This document shows, in pieces, positions 14,516-23,088 of a stretch of 36,803 nt of DNA. The notes under the pieces were generated by a model. It was not told where the DNA came from. It did no database searches and worked only from the letters and a program-made list of their open reading frames with translations. This stretch comes from Sphingopyxis sp. DBS4 (lineage in GTDB: Bacteria > Pseudomonadota > Alphaproteobacteria > Sphingomonadales > Sphingomonadaceae), in the NCBI RefSeq assembly GCF_024628865.1, contig NZ_CP102387.1:1-36803 (forward strand), written 5' to 3'. Positions within the stretch are counted from its first letter, which is position 1; every line of letters starts with the position of its first letter. Both the position numbers and the translations under genes were made by a program.

Positions 14516-17473
14516 TCACGCGGCGAGCAAGGAGCTGACGGCGCGCAGCGGCCGCAAGGCATCCGGATCTGGGCGATCTTCGACATTCCAGCTATAGTCC
14601 CCTGTCAGCGAGATGTGCTCCCAGCCCAACGGTGCGATGTGGCGTGCGATCTCGTCGGGCGTACCGATGTCAGCCAACGCCATTTCGAGATAGCGGGTGT
14701 TCCACAGGATGATGGCGGCGACGAGCAGATTGAGGCCCGATGCCCGATAAGTCTGGTTCTCGAAGCGCCGATCACGCAGCTCGCCGAGTTGGTTGAAGAA
14801 GAGCGCGCGGGCGAGCGCATTGCGGGCTTCACCCTTATTGAGGCCCGCCTGGGTGCGCCGGCGCAGGTCAATGTCGCGCAGCCAGTCGAGCATGAAGATC
14901 GAGCGTTCGAGGCGGCCAAGCTCGCGCAACGCGAGGGCCAGTCCATTCTGTCGGGGATAGGCGGACAGCCGGCGGAGCATCGCCGAAGCGGTGACGGTGC
15001 CGGTGCGGATCGATGTGGCGAACCGCAGCAGTTCGTCCCAATGCGCGGCGACATGACCCAATGCGATCGGCTCGGCCGTCATGCCAGTGAGCAGCTGGCC
15101 AGATTCCTGGCCAGGCAGGAGGTGCAAGCGACGCTCCCTGATATCGCGGAGGCGCGGCGCGAAGCGGTAGCCGAAGAAAGGCATGAGGCCGAACACATGG
15201 TCCGATGCCCCGCCTGTATCGGTGTAGTGCTCCTCAATCGTCAGGCCGGTCTGATGATACAGCAAGCCATCCAGCACATAAGGCGCTTCGCCGGCAGTCG
15301 CCGCGATCACCCTGCTCGCGAAGGGATCATATCGATCCGAGACATGGGTGTAGAAGGCGACGCCCGGTTCGTTGCCGCTGCGTGCGTTGATGTCGCCGAT
15401 CGCGGCCCCACGACCGCCAGCGTGAAATTGCTGTCCGTCGCTCGACGAAGTGGTGCCGTCTCCCCACAGCGCGGCGAGTGGCATGGCGCGATGGGCGTCG
15501 ATCAGCCTTCCCAGCGCTTCGCCATAAGCGGCCTCGCTAATATGCCAGTCGTGAAGATGGGCGAGCTGACGCAGACTTGCGCCCCGGCAGGTTTCCGCCA
15601 TCCGCGTGAGGCCGAGATTGATGCCGTCGGCGAGGATGACGGTAAGCAGGGCATTGCGATCGTCGGCTTCCCTACCCGAACGCCGGTGGATGAAGCATTC
15701 GCTGAACCCGGTCCAGGCATCGACCTCAAGCAGAAGATCGGTGATCTTCACGCGCGGCAGTCGATCATAGGCGGCGCGACGGGCAATCTCGGTGGCGGGC
15801 GGCGTTGCCGCCTTCAGCGGCGAGATGATGAGGCCGTTTTCGTCAAGCCTCACCTGGGGCAGCTCGCCCTGACGCGCGAGGATCGTCACCTGTTCGATCG
15901 CCGTGTCGAGCCTGGTGCGCCTTTCCTCGATATGGCGCTCGAAATCCGTTTCGATGGCTAGCGGCAAAGGCCCCTTCTCGTGAAGCGCCGCAAAGGTCGC
16001 CGGCGGGATGAGATAGCTGTCGAAATCGCGAAACTGCCGGCTTCCCGCGACCCAAATGTCTCCCGCTCGCAGCCGTTCACGTAGCTGCGACAGGGCGCAT
16101 AGTTCATAGGCGGCACGATCGACGATGCCATCGCGCAGGACGAACGGCCGCCATGCGGACGGCACAAAGCGCAGCGGCACGCGATCAGGCAAGCGCCTTT
16201 TGCCGGTCTGGTAGAGCTCCGCGATGATGGCCAGCGCTGACAGGAGCCCCTGCACCGCACCGGCGCCGCGAAATTCAAAGGTGTTGAGAAAGGCACCGGC
16301 AAAGAGCTTCACAGTGCGATGCCGCTCGATCAATTCGGCCGTGCGATCGACGGTTTCCGGTCGCCCGAGCACTTCGGCCTGCTCGACGGCCACGGCGAAG
16401 CGCTGCCAGTCCAGCGCCTCGATCTGCGCCAGAAAATCCACGCCCTTGGTGCGCGCGTCGATGAGGAGCCGGCAAGATCCCGTGAGCGTCCGGAGATGGC
16501 CTTGCAGCTCGCGCACCGTCTTTAGGGCTTTGTCGCGAGTCCGGTTCTCGGCGCGGCGCGCCATGCTCCCCAACAGCTTGTCGAACATCGTCAGGGCCGC
16601 GTCGGTCAGGCTTTCCTCAAGGCGGATGCCGGTTGCCGCCAGTGTTGCATGTCTCCGTAGGGCATTGAGTTCGCCAAGGTGCTGGGGCGTGATGCGGCTG
16701 CCTTCGTCCGCCAGCCTGTCAAAAGTCAAAGCCGGGATCATGTCGGCACGGGCGCGATCGAGGCCCAGCGCGCGGACATAGGCGAGCCGTTCGATCAGGC
16801 GCAGGATGTTGCGCGCTGCCGGCGACTGTGGCGCATTGCGTAGCCAGGATAGCCATGTGGTGGCCTGCCCCGACCGTCGCGCCAGCAAATCGTCCAGGCC
16901 CTGTAGTGTGTCGGGCAGCAGGCCATTTGTGAGCACTTCATAGGTAAGCTGTTCAGCTTGCTGGCGAGCCCGTCGCAGTACCGCTTCGAGAATCGACGAA
17001 GAAGGCAGGAGGATCTGCCGACGGCGGAGTTCATCGACGATGACCCCTGCCATCTGGCCGGGATGGATGATGGTCTGCGCGATCGGGATCGAGAAGGCGA
17101 CAACTTCACGGAAGGCGTCGCGGTCGAAGATCCTGAACCCGTGCGATCGTCGGATTTCAACGAGATGCTCGCGACGGGTCTGGTCCCGATGAGCATAGGC
17201 CGCAAAGGCTTCAGGCGCGATGTCGAGTTGCTGCGCTACATAGGCGAGCACAGGAGCGGGCGGGACTTCGCCCGCTTCCAGCGCACGGCCAGGCCATCTC
17301 ATAGTGAGCAGGAGCATCGCGAAACCGAGCCGGGTGGCATCGCCGCGACGGCGGCCGACAATTTCCACGTCGTCGCTGGTCAGCGTATAGTGCCGCGCAA
17401 TCTCGCGCTCATCGAGCGGCGCGCTATAATGCCCCGCCCAGATTTCCGGGCTCACCAGTCGCCGTCTCGCCAC
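14516..17473 (-). CDS. tnpA: Tn3 family transposase TnpA
   Basis: A 985-residue DDE transposase of normal Tn3-family length. The N-terminal DUF4158-type domain (MARRRLVSPEIWAGHYSAPL) is followed by the long C-terminal catalytic domain. Likely catalytic acids are the D in LWGDGTTSSSDGQ (about 690), the D in HYTDTGGASDHVFGL (about 765) and the E in LNKGEARNALARALFF (about 900). It recognises the 56 bp inverted repeats and makes cointegrates. The gene stops about 2 bp inside the left repeat. The frame is intact, so the element may be active. A divergent promoter shared with tnpR lies in the res region. Confidence 0.96.
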   Translation of the reverse strand: MARRRLVSPEIWAGHYSAPLDEREIARHYTLTSDDVEIVGRRRGDATRLGFAMLLLTMRWPGRALEAGEVPPAPVLAYVAQQLDIAPEAFAAYAHRDQTRREHLVEIRRSHGFRIFDRDAFREVVAFSIPIAQTIIHPGQMAGVIVDELRRRQILLPSSSILEAVLRRARQQAEQLTYEVLTNGLLPDTLQGLDDLLARRSGQATTWLSWLRNAPQSPAARNILRLIERLAYVRALGLDRARADMIPALTFDRLADEGSRITPQHLGELNALRRHATLAATGIRLEESLTDAALTMFDKLLGSMARRAENRTRDKALKTVRELQGHLRTLTGSCRLLIDARTKGVDFLAQIEALDWQRFAVAVEQAEVLGRPETVDRTAELIERHRTVKLFAGAFLNTFEFRGAGAVQGLLSALAIIAELYQTGKRRLPDRVPLRFVPSAWRPFVLRDGIVDRAAYELCALSQLRERLRAGDIWVAGSRQFRDFDSYLIPPATFAALHEKGPLPLAIETDFERHIEERRTRLDTAIEQVTILARQGELPQVRLDENGLIISPLKAATPPATEIARRAAYDRLPRVKITDLLLEVDAWTGFSECFIHRRSGREADDRNALLTVILADGINLGLTRMAETCRGASLRQLAHLHDWHISEAAYGEALGRLIDAHRAMPLAALWGDGTTSSSDGQQFHAGGRGAAIGDINARSGNEPGVAFYTHVSDRYDPFASRVIAATAGEAPYVLDGLLYHQTGLTIEEHYTDTGGASDHVFGLMPFFGYRFAPRLRDIRERRLHLLPGQESGQLLTGMTAEPIALGHVAAHWDELLRFATSIRTGTVTASAMLRRLSAYPRQNGLALALRELGRLERSIFMLDWLRDIDLRRRTQAGLNKGEARNALARALFFNQLGELRDRRFENQTYRASGLNLLVAAIILWNTRYLEMALADIGTPDEIARHIAPLGWEHISLTGDYSWNVEDRPDPDALRPLRAVSSLLAA

Positions 17474-17494
17474 GCATCATCTCCTTCGCTTTGC

Positions 17495-17612
17495 GAGTCC
17501 GTCAGACGGTCCTCTGGCGGTCAGCATGAATATGTCCGTCAACTCTGGACCCGCGATGGCGATTCGGACAAGAATGCAAATTGATGGGAAAACGGACAGA
17601 TTGGGACCGGTC
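17495..17612. promoter_or_regulatory. res site / tnpA-tnpR control region
   Basis: About 120 bp between tnpA and tnpR contains repeated, oppositely oriented GTCCGTC/CGGACA half-sites (GTCCGTCAGACGG, TGTCCGTCAAC, TTCGGACAAG, AACGGACAG). This is the arrangement expected for a three-subsite resolvase target with overlapping promoters. Subsite boundaries are approximate. Confidence 0.7.
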
Positions 17613-18170
17613 GTGGCACTGATCGGCTATGCGCGGGTATCGACCGGCGATCAGAAGCTGGCGCTTCAGCATGACGCGCTGAATGTGGCCGGATGCGAGC
17701 GCATCTTCGACGACCATGCGTCCGGCGCCAAGACCGATCGGCCTGGCCTGGCCGAGGCGCTCGCCTATCTGCGTACCGGCGACACGCTGGTGGTCTGGAA
17801 ACTCGATCGTCTTGGGCGCTCAATGAGCCATCTGATCGAGAAAGTCGGCGAGCTTGCGGCGCGCGGCATCGGATTCCGCTCGCTCACCGAAAACATCGAC
17901 ACTACCACTTCGGGCGGGATGCTGGTGTTCAACATCTTTGGCTCGCTTGCCCAATTCGAGCGAGATCTAATCCGGGAACGCACCCATGCTGGCCTCAAGG
18001 CCGCGCGCGATCGGGGTAACAAGGGTGGTCGCCGCCCTGTCGTCACCCCCGACAAGCTACGCAAGGCGCGGGCGCATATCGCAGCGGGCCTAACTGTTCG
18101 CGAAGCCGCCGCGCGCCTCAAGATCGGGAAGACAGCTCTCTACAAGGCACTGGAACAAAAAACGCCATGA
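17613..18170 (+). CDS. tnpR: Tn3 resolvase TnpR (serine recombinase)
   Basis: A 185-residue resolvase. The catalytic serine is in ALIGYARVSTGDQ (about S10). Then come LVVWKLDRLGRS, the SLTENIDTTTSGGMLVFNIFGSLAQFERDLIRERT segment and a C-terminal helix-turn-helix (LTVREAAARLKIGKTALYKAL). GTG 17613 gives the standard resolvase length; in-frame starts further upstream (from 17526) would translate through the res site. It resolves cointegrates at res and normally represses tnpA/tnpR. Its stop overlaps the passenger gene start (ATGA). Confidence 0.92.
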   Translation: MALIGYARVSTGDQKLALQHDALNVAGCERIFDDHASGAKTDRPGLAEALAYLRTGDTLVVWKLDRLGRSMSHLIEKVGELAARGIGFRSLTENIDTTTSGGMLVFNIFGSLAQFERDLIRERTHAGLKAARDRGNKGGRRPVVTPDKLRKARAHIAAGLTVREAAARLKIGKTALYKALEQKTP

Positions 18171-18589
18171 ACTTGGGAATTACCTGCATGCTGTCGGAAC
18201 ATCGAGCGTTGCTCCGCAAACTGCTATTGCCGCTACTCTGTGCCCTCAGCGGATGCGCCACGGTCCAAGAGGCCGCAGATGCGCTAGAATATGCATGTGG
18301 AGACCTTGCCGTTGTCGGACGCATAGTGACGATTAGCTCAAAGGCCAGTCCCGGCTCCGATGGTCTGCCAAATTGGCGGAGCCAGTATAACCTTCAAGTA
18401 CGGATCAAACGAGTGATCCAAGGTAAGGAAAACAGGCATATAGTTCCCGCATCAGCAATCGCTCATGCGCAGATACGCGATGATCGGGACTTTCTGGCTG
18501 TTCTTCGTCCCGATGGGGAAGGTGGCTACACCCTCATGACAGCCAACCTGTGGGCATATCGTCCGAAAATAAGCGGACCGTGTTCGTAG
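18167..18589 (+). CDS. Putative lipoprotein, passenger of the Tn3 element
   Basis: A 140-residue protein with an N-terminal signal sequence and a lipobox LCALSGC (Cys about residue 30), so probably a lipoprotein. The mature part (GDLAVVGRIVTISS..., RSQYNLQVRIKRVIQGKENRHIVPAS, FLAVLRPDGEGGYTL) resembles a small beta-rich domain of periplasmic hypothetical proteins. I do not recognise a named family. The ATG overlaps the tnpR stop, so it is translationally coupled to the resolvase and lies inside the right inverted repeat. This makes it a genuine transposon passenger rather than a neighbour. Confidence 0.75.
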   Translation: MNLGITCMLSEHRALLRKLLLPLLCALSGCATVQEAADALEYACGDLAVVGRIVTISSKASPGSDGLPNWRSQYNLQVRIKRVIQGKENRHIVPASAIAHAQIRDDRDFLAVLRPDGEGGYTLMTANLWAYRPKISGPCS

Positions 18590-18611
18590 CGGAAATCTGC
18601 CCGCCACATGT

Positions 18612-18667
18612 GTTCGCTATCCGTTCGCCCTTAGCGTGCAGTTACGTCACTTTCGTGTAGTCACCCC
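18612..18667 (-). repeat. Tn3 right inverted repeat, 56 bp
   Basis: Ends ...CTTTCGTGTAGTCACCCC. It is complementary to 14459-14514 with two differences. Confidence 0.95.
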
Positions 18668-18742
18668 GGATATGGCGAGAACCTGCTCGATTATAACCGC
18701 CGCATGACGCGCCTGCGGGTCGGACTGGCGATCGTGCGGTGA
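18668..18742 (+). pseudogene. 3' end of outer-membrane phospholipase A (pldA remnant)
   Basis: The 24 codons directly after the Tn3 right end read GYGENLLDYNRRMTRLRVGL then AIVR and a stop. This closely resembles the last strand of outer-membrane phospholipase A1 (E. coli ends SGYGESLIDYNFNQTRVGVG...). Everything upstream is missing. The remnant is unrelated to the hlyD fragment on the other side of the transposon, so the two flanks come from different loci. Confidence 0.65.
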
Positions 18743-18748
18743 CCGCAC

Positions 18749-19078
18749 TCAGACACCATCGCGTCCGGGTGAGGGTTCAAGGGCGCGACTGACGGTTTCT
18801 GTATCAACGACACGGGCGCAGAGGCGAGCGGCAACTTCCAGCCCCTTGGCGTGATCGGCAGGCTCCATGTCTGCCGTGGCGTCGGAGACGAGGAAAGCGC
18901 GCATGTCGCGCATGTCGCGCATGAAGGCATCGATGGCCGAGCAATGGCAGCCGATCGAGGTATAGACGCCGACGATCAGGATTTGATCGCGGCCGAGCCG
19001 GCGAAGCAGCACCTCGAAATCGTTGCCGTAGAAGGCGCTGTAGCTCCGCTTTGTCAGAAGGCGGACGGGGAGCCCGTC
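18749..19078 (-). pseudogene. Isochorismatase, C-terminal part (interrupted by 19079-25849)
   Basis: Codes for DGLPVRLLTKRSYSAFYGND...RLGRDQILIVGVYTSIGCHCSAIDAFMRDM..., the C-terminal half of an isochorismatase-like hydrolase. The catalytic Lys is in LTKRSYSAF, and GVYTSIGC resembles EntB/PhzD (GVYAHIGC), which carry Gly where cysteine hydrolases have the nucleophile. It therefore looks like a true isochorismatase rather than a nicotinamidase-type enzyme. Joining it to 25850-26139 after removing one 8 bp duplication gives a continuous frame of 612 bp (203 residues), a normal domain length. The gene was intact before the insertion. Confidence 0.88.
19071..19078. repeat. 8 bp target-site duplication, left copy
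   Basis: AGCCCGTC, identical to 25850-25857. It lies exactly where the isochorismatase frame breaks. Confidence 0.88.
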
Positions 19079-19486
19079 GCAACCGTCCGGACGATGCCCA
19101 CCAATGCTGAACGGTGCGACGCTGCGATGCGCTATTATCTGCAGCGGGCACGCAACGACACGGTCTGGGGCTGGGCCATGATCCATATCTGCGCACACGG
19201 TCCACTTTTTGGCGCGAACACTTTCACTGCAGCGCACCAGACGATCGAGGCAGGCATTGAAAGCGGCGAGTTCGACGTGAGCGATGCACAGATCGGCCGG
19301 GACCTCGTTCTTGGCGCCGCTTATGCCGCGATGACCAACCATCTGCGAAACGCGGATGCGCCCATTGTCGATGGCTTGGTCTCGGCGTATGTCCTGCGCG
19401 GCCTCGGCGTTACCAAGGAGCGCATCGCCCGGCTCGTGGCCCGCGACTTGCCTCCGATCAAGCTTCCGCCGTCCGAGTTGCTCTAG
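19079..19486 (+). pseudogene. TetR family regulator, 5'-truncated
   Basis: Reads ...MPTNAERCDAAMRYYLQRARNDTVWGWAMIHICAHG...TFTAAHQTIEAGIESGEFDV...ERIARLVARDLPPIKLPPSELL. This is the ligand-binding C-terminal part of a TetR-type repressor. The N-terminal helix-turn-helix is missing because the transposable unit begins within the gene. The sequence upstream in the same frame is antisense to isochorismatase and is not TetR. Without a DNA-binding domain it should be non-functional. Its stop overlaps the stop of the convergent flavin reductase fragment. Confidence 0.75.
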
Positions 19487-19895
19487 GCGCAGCCAGGCAG
19501 CGGCGCGATCTTGTCGGTCGCATGATAACCGCCACGGTGGCAGAGAAGCGGCGCTTCATCCAAGCCCCGTGCTAGCGCTGAGACTTCGCCGACGACAAGC
19601 AGATGATCGCCCAGTTCGATCACTCGCATGATCTCGCACTCACCCCCAGGTAAGGAAACGACCGGTCCAGGCGATCGCCTGCCGAGCACCATGCCCCGCC
19701 GCTCGACATCGCTTCGGCATTCTCGCACATCAGCGTTCATCCAGGCTGCCATTCCAGATTCTGGATTGCCCCCCGGTCGCCCGCTCGTCGACATCGCCAA
19801 TCATGACACTGGGCCGGCGGCGGCGAATGCCTGGGCCGTCGCGCCGTCCGTGATGAGAACGGCTGCAGGCATCTTCCGAATGTCTTGCCATCCTA
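19483..19895 (-). pseudogene. Flavin reductase-like fragment with in-frame stop
   Basis: The C-terminal part reads LPGGECEIMRVIELGDHLLV...GEVSALARGLDEAPLLCHRGGY, the end of a FMN-binding flavin reductase domain (compare GDH.I..GEV...PLL.HRG.Y). In the same frame upstream are KMPAAVLITDGATAQAFAAAGPVS and then a TGA near 19803, so the gene is broken. The middle is poorly conserved. It probably once supplied reduced flavin to an oxygenase in this catabolic cluster. Confidence 0.5.
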
Positions 19896-19959
19896 TGCTT
19901 CCACGATGGTCGCATGCCGCTGATTGTCGAGGCCGGTCTTGATCATGTCTGCCGCCTTC

Positions 19960-20501
19960 TCGGCGATCCGCGCTCGTAAAATCCTCGGCATAGGGATAAC
20001 CGGCCTCGCGACTGGCCCCAATGAAGGCGCGCGATAGAGGATGGTTGCTTTCGGCCCGAGAGACCGGCAGCGGGCTCTGGCCACCGTGGAGCGCATCGCC
20101 GCCGCGCGCGAAATGCTCGGCCTTACGAAAATAGGGGAGGACATCATCCCAACCCCAGCCTGTTAGTCCGGTGGACTTCCATTGCTCATAGTCGAGTGGG
20201 TGGCCGCGGACATAGACATACCGTTGATCGAAGAGGATCCGCCCCAGACCTTCCCGCGAGGCCAGCTGATGCGCCGTCCTGCCAGATTAGCCTGGGGTTC
20301 GGTCTCGAAGCACCAGTTGAAATAGCGCTGCGTGAACCAGTAACCGGCCACGATCGGCACCTGGAGCAGCGGCTGGCGATCGCGTCCTCCTGCCTCGCTC
20401 AAGAGGATCTGGGCTCCGGGGTCTTCGGACAAACGATTTGCAAGGACACACCCCGCTGACCCGGCGCCAATGATGATATAGTCGAAGCCTTTTCCACCCA
20501 C
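19960..20501 (-). pseudogene. GMC oxidoreductase, frameshifted and truncated
   Basis: Starts (GTG 20501) with the FAD-binding Rossmann motif FDYIIIGAGSAGCVLANRLSE, then RGKVWGGSSSINGM. At about 20217 one base appears to be missing: the expected MVYVRGHPLDYEQW continues in the next frame as YVRGHPLDYEQWKSTGLTGW...LPYFRKAEHFARGGDALHGG. The match runs to about ...EDFTSADR (near 19975) and then ends. Only about 180 of about 530 residues remain and the C-terminal catalytic domain is gone. Originally an FAD-dependent alcohol or choline-type dehydrogenase. Confidence 0.75.
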
Positions 20502-20590
20502 TGTCTTCGCCCTCTCATTGGCGACCCCTCTCGCATGGGGAACGAGCCTGTTCGGCGGCGTGCGCGTGCCCCGATCGAGATGCGCGTAGC

Positions 20591-21481
20591 CTAGATCGGT
20601 CGCGCGCCGACGCGATCCTCGCCAAATTCGTTGATGGTCGCCCGACGCAGATCCCGCCGGTCCTCCATGTACGCATATTCGGTCGCGCGATGCATAGTGC
20701 AGCGATTGTCCCAGATAACGAGGTCGCCGGGCAGCCATTTGTGTGAATATATATACTCCGGTCGGCTGGCATCCGAGACCAACTTGTCGAGCAGGGTCCG
20801 CCCGGCCGCCTCATCCATGCCGACAACGGTTGCGGCGTGTGCGCCGATATAGAGAGCCTTACGGCCCGATGCGCTTGTCCGTACAAGTGGCTGTGTCACC
20901 GGCGGAAAGGCGCGATCGAAAACAGTCGTGCCGGTGAGGCCACCCCTTTCGCGCGAGTAGGTGAGACTGTGAATGACGCTCAGTGGTTCGACCTGCTCCT
21001 TCATCGAAGGCGACAGCGCATCATAGGCTGCCCGTGTATCGACAAATTCGGTATTGCCCCCCGTGGGCGTGACGACGTGGGCCAACAACATCGACCATTT
21101 GGTCGGCAGGTCATTGAATGAGCTGTCCGTATGGAAGAGCTCGTTGCCCTTGGCGAACTTGCGGCGCAGCGTATCGGGTTTGTCCAGATTGCCGTTCTCG
21201 TCCAAGTTCGACACGTCGTAGAGTTTCGGATGGACGCGCGTCGGCCTCGTCCTCTCCGACATGCCGAGATCGGGCGGCAACTCCAAGGGCCCGAATGCCT
21301 TAGCAAAGCGGACCTGATCCTCGTCACTCGCGGCCGCCTGATCGCGGATAACCAGCACGGCATATTTGGCCATCGCATCTTCGACGGCATTTCTCGTTTC
21401 ATCCGTCACCGGCTTGAGGATGTCGCAACCGAACATTTCTGCCGCAAAGATCGGATGCAGCTGATTGACCTGGAATGGCAT
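20591..21481 (-). CDS. TauD/TfdA family Fe(II)/2-oxoglutarate dioxygenase
   Basis: A 296-residue enzyme with the full fold. The iron-binding HxD is in ELFHTDSSFN (about H117/D119), the distal His is in NRCTMHRATEY (about residue 265), and the 2-oxoglutarate-binding Arg is in RRDLRRATI. AAEMFGCDI near the N-terminus and TRAAYDALS are further family elements. TfdA-like enzymes cleave ether, sulfonate or other bonds by hydroxylation. The substrate is not determinable, but amidohydrolase, GMC dehydrogenase and flavin reductase neighbours suggest catabolism of an aromatic or ether compound. It is the second gene of a minus-strand operon, 46 bp after the amidohydrolase, and appears intact. Confidence 0.9.
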   Translation of the reverse strand: MPFQVNQLHPIFAAEMFGCDILKPVTDETRNAVEDAMAKYAVLVIRDQAAASDEDQVRFAKAFGPLELPPDLGMSERTRPTRVHPKLYDVSNLDENGNLDKPDTLRRKFAKGNELFHTDSSFNDLPTKWSMLLAHVVTPTGGNTEFVDTRAAYDALSPSMKEQVEPLSVIHSLTYSRERGGLTGTTVFDRAFPPVTQPLVRTSASGRKALYIGAHAATVVGMDEAAGRTLLDKLVSDASRPEYIYSHKWLPGDLVIWDNRCTMHRATEYAYMEDRRDLRRATINEFGEDRVGARPI

Positions 21482-21527
21482 GGCTTTTGGATCCTCTTAT
21501 CGCAGCCCTTTTGTGTTGTCTCGTGCC

Positions 21528-22727
21528 TCACGCCGCGACCTTGGCAACTACGAGATCGAGCTTGCCCTTCACCGTCGCCTTCGAAACGTCGAGGCCGTAG
21601 AGCCGCGCCGCGTTTCCACCGACCAGGGCGCGCACCGTCTCCTCCGGCAGATGCCCCATCGTCTTTGAGATAGTGAGCTGGCTGTTGGGCCAGATGCTGT
21701 CCGGATGCGGATAGTCGCTCGCCCAGAGAAGATTGTCGGGGCCCCAGAACTCGAGCAGCCGCATCGCCGTCGGACTCTGCTGGAAGGTGCCGTAGACCTG
21801 CTCGCGAAACAGTTCCGAGGGTTTGCGCTTGTGCGGGATGCCGCCGCGGTCCTTCCAGAAATCGGCGCATTCCCAGAGGCGGTAGTGCCGATAGTCCATT
21901 TCCTCGATGACCCAAGGGACCCAGCCCACCCCGCATTCGGCAATCACAATCTTGAGCTTGGGGTGACGCTCGAGGATGCCCCAAGCGAAAAGATCGACAA
22001 AAGGATCGAGGAACTGTTCGATGAACATCTTCCCATGGAGGAAGGTCGCTCCCGGGCTCCCCTTATATTTGTCGAAGGCCTTTGAGACGTTCGCAAAGAC
22101 GGTCACGTGGAAGGAGAGGATAATTCCACTCTGCTCCAGGAGGTCGAACAGCGGTTCCCAACGCTTGTCCTCGAGACTGGGCTCGACCATCGCGATCTGG
22201 ACGTTGGCCTGGCGAACGCCACCGCGGATTGCGAGGCGCTTCAATTCTTCATAGGCCGCTTCCGGATGAGGTGGTAGCATCGCCACACCCAACAGGCGAT
22301 CGGGCGCCGCGGAAGAGAATTCGTCGAGCAGCCAATCATTATAGGCTGCATAGCAGGCCCGCAGCAGGTTCTCGTCATCAGTCTTGATCGACGTCACCGG
22401 CCCGAAGATGAGCTGTGCCCACACACCATCGCGCTCCATGTCCTGGAGGCGAAGCGCCGGCGTGCCTGCCCGCAACTCACTCGTATCAACAATCCCGCCG
22501 CGATCGTAGGCGGTCAGGAGCGGTTTTGGTCCGGCGGAAACAACGCGCTTGCCTGCCCACATTCCCCAGATCTGCGATCCGGACACCCATGCCGCCTTGC
22601 CGTCTCGCTCCTCGATATGTGGAACCTCATCACCCCAGGACGATGCGAGCCGATTTGTCCAGATGTCGGCCGGCATCATGTTCAAATCGAGATGATCGTC
22701 GCAGGAAATGAGGACGGCTTCGATCAT
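21528..22727 (-). CDS. Amidohydrolase family 2 metal-dependent hydrolase (ACMSD-like)
   Basis: A 399-residue protein of the amidohydrolase-related family containing ACMSD, LigW and similar decarboxylases/hydrolases. Visible elements are N-terminal ISCDDHLDL (metal site, in place of the usual DxHxxE), LLGVAMLPPHPEAA, SFHVTVFAN (metal His), KLKIVIAECGVGWVPW, and the C-terminal metal Asp in LLWASDYPHPDSIWP followed by GGNAARLYGLD. The full length suggests activity. AGGAGAGAGCC precedes the ATG. First gene of the catabolic operon, read from a duplicated 27 bp promoter segment. Likely acts on a ring-cleavage or aromatic acid intermediate (inference). Confidence 0.9.
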   Translation of the reverse strand: MIEAVLISCDDHLDLNMMPADIWTNRLASSWGDEVPHIEERDGKAAWVSGSQIWGMWAGKRVVSAGPKPLLTAYDRGGIVDTSELRAGTPALRLQDMERDGVWAQLIFGPVTSIKTDDENLLRACYAAYNDWLLDEFSSAAPDRLLGVAMLPPHPEAAYEELKRLAIRGGVRQANVQIAMVEPSLEDKRWEPLFDLLEQSGIILSFHVTVFANVSKAFDKYKGSPGATFLHGKMFIEQFLDPFVDLFAWGILERHPKLKIVIAECGVGWVPWVIEEMDYRHYRLWECADFWKDRGGIPHKRKPSELFREQVYGTFQQSPTAMRLLEFWGPDNLLWASDYPHPDSIWPNSQLTISKTMGHLPEETVRALVGGNAARLYGLDVSKATVKGKLDLVVAKVAA

Positions 22728-22765
22728 GGCTCTCTCCTATGATTAGCTTCTGCAAAAGTAGATAT

Positions 22766-22819
22766 AATGTTACGCATATCTGTGCAAGGGAGAATGTTAC
22801 GCATATCTGTGCAAGGGAG
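22766..22819 (-). promoter_or_regulatory. 27 bp perfect tandem duplication in the catabolic promoter
   Basis: Two exact copies (22766-22792 and 22793-22819) begin AATGTTACGCATATCTGTGC. On the minus strand each offers a TTGCAC -35-like element, and sequences such as TAACAT/TATATC lie about 15-17 bp downstream. The copies lie between the divergent amidohydrolase and MarR genes. Duplication could add a second promoter or operator. Confidence 0.65.
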
Positions 22820-23088
22820 TAAGCGTCTGCGAAGGCGAATGGACCACTCAAGTGCGCTGAAAGGGAGGCGGGTTTTACGATACCTCCGTGCGGAGCGAAG
22901 CTGATGGCCGCCACGGATTGGTGCGTTGCACGCGGGCTGCCAAGCGCATTATTGCAGATTCTCGCAACGCCTTGCGAGAGCCGCGATACTGGCCTGCGCA
23001 AGTTAACGAGGTGTCTTTTGGCCGATTGCATCAAACAACGTTCACGCACAGAGATGAACGTAGATTGCTGGAAGTGCAGGGAGTGTTC

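Larger units (their letters stand above)
14459..18667. mobile_element. Tn3-family transposon, 4,209 bp, with lipoprotein passenger
   Basis: A complete unit: 56 bp terminal inverted repeats starting GGGGTGACTACACG, tnpA, a res region, a divergent tnpR, and a small lipoprotein gene behind tnpR. The inverted repeats differ at two positions. The flanking 5 bp (GACAA on the left, GGATA on the right) do not match, so there is no target duplication. The left flank is hlyD and the right flank is the 3' end of pldA. A deletion or recombination between element copies after insertion would account for this. Confidence 0.93.

Noticed and set aside
14615..15961. 448-codon open frame on the plus strand
   Set aside because: Antisense to the Tn3 transposase catalytic region; no recognisable domain.
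14454..18672. 5 bp target duplication for the Tn3 element
   Set aside because: GACAA and GGATA do not match, even allowing a shift by a base or two.
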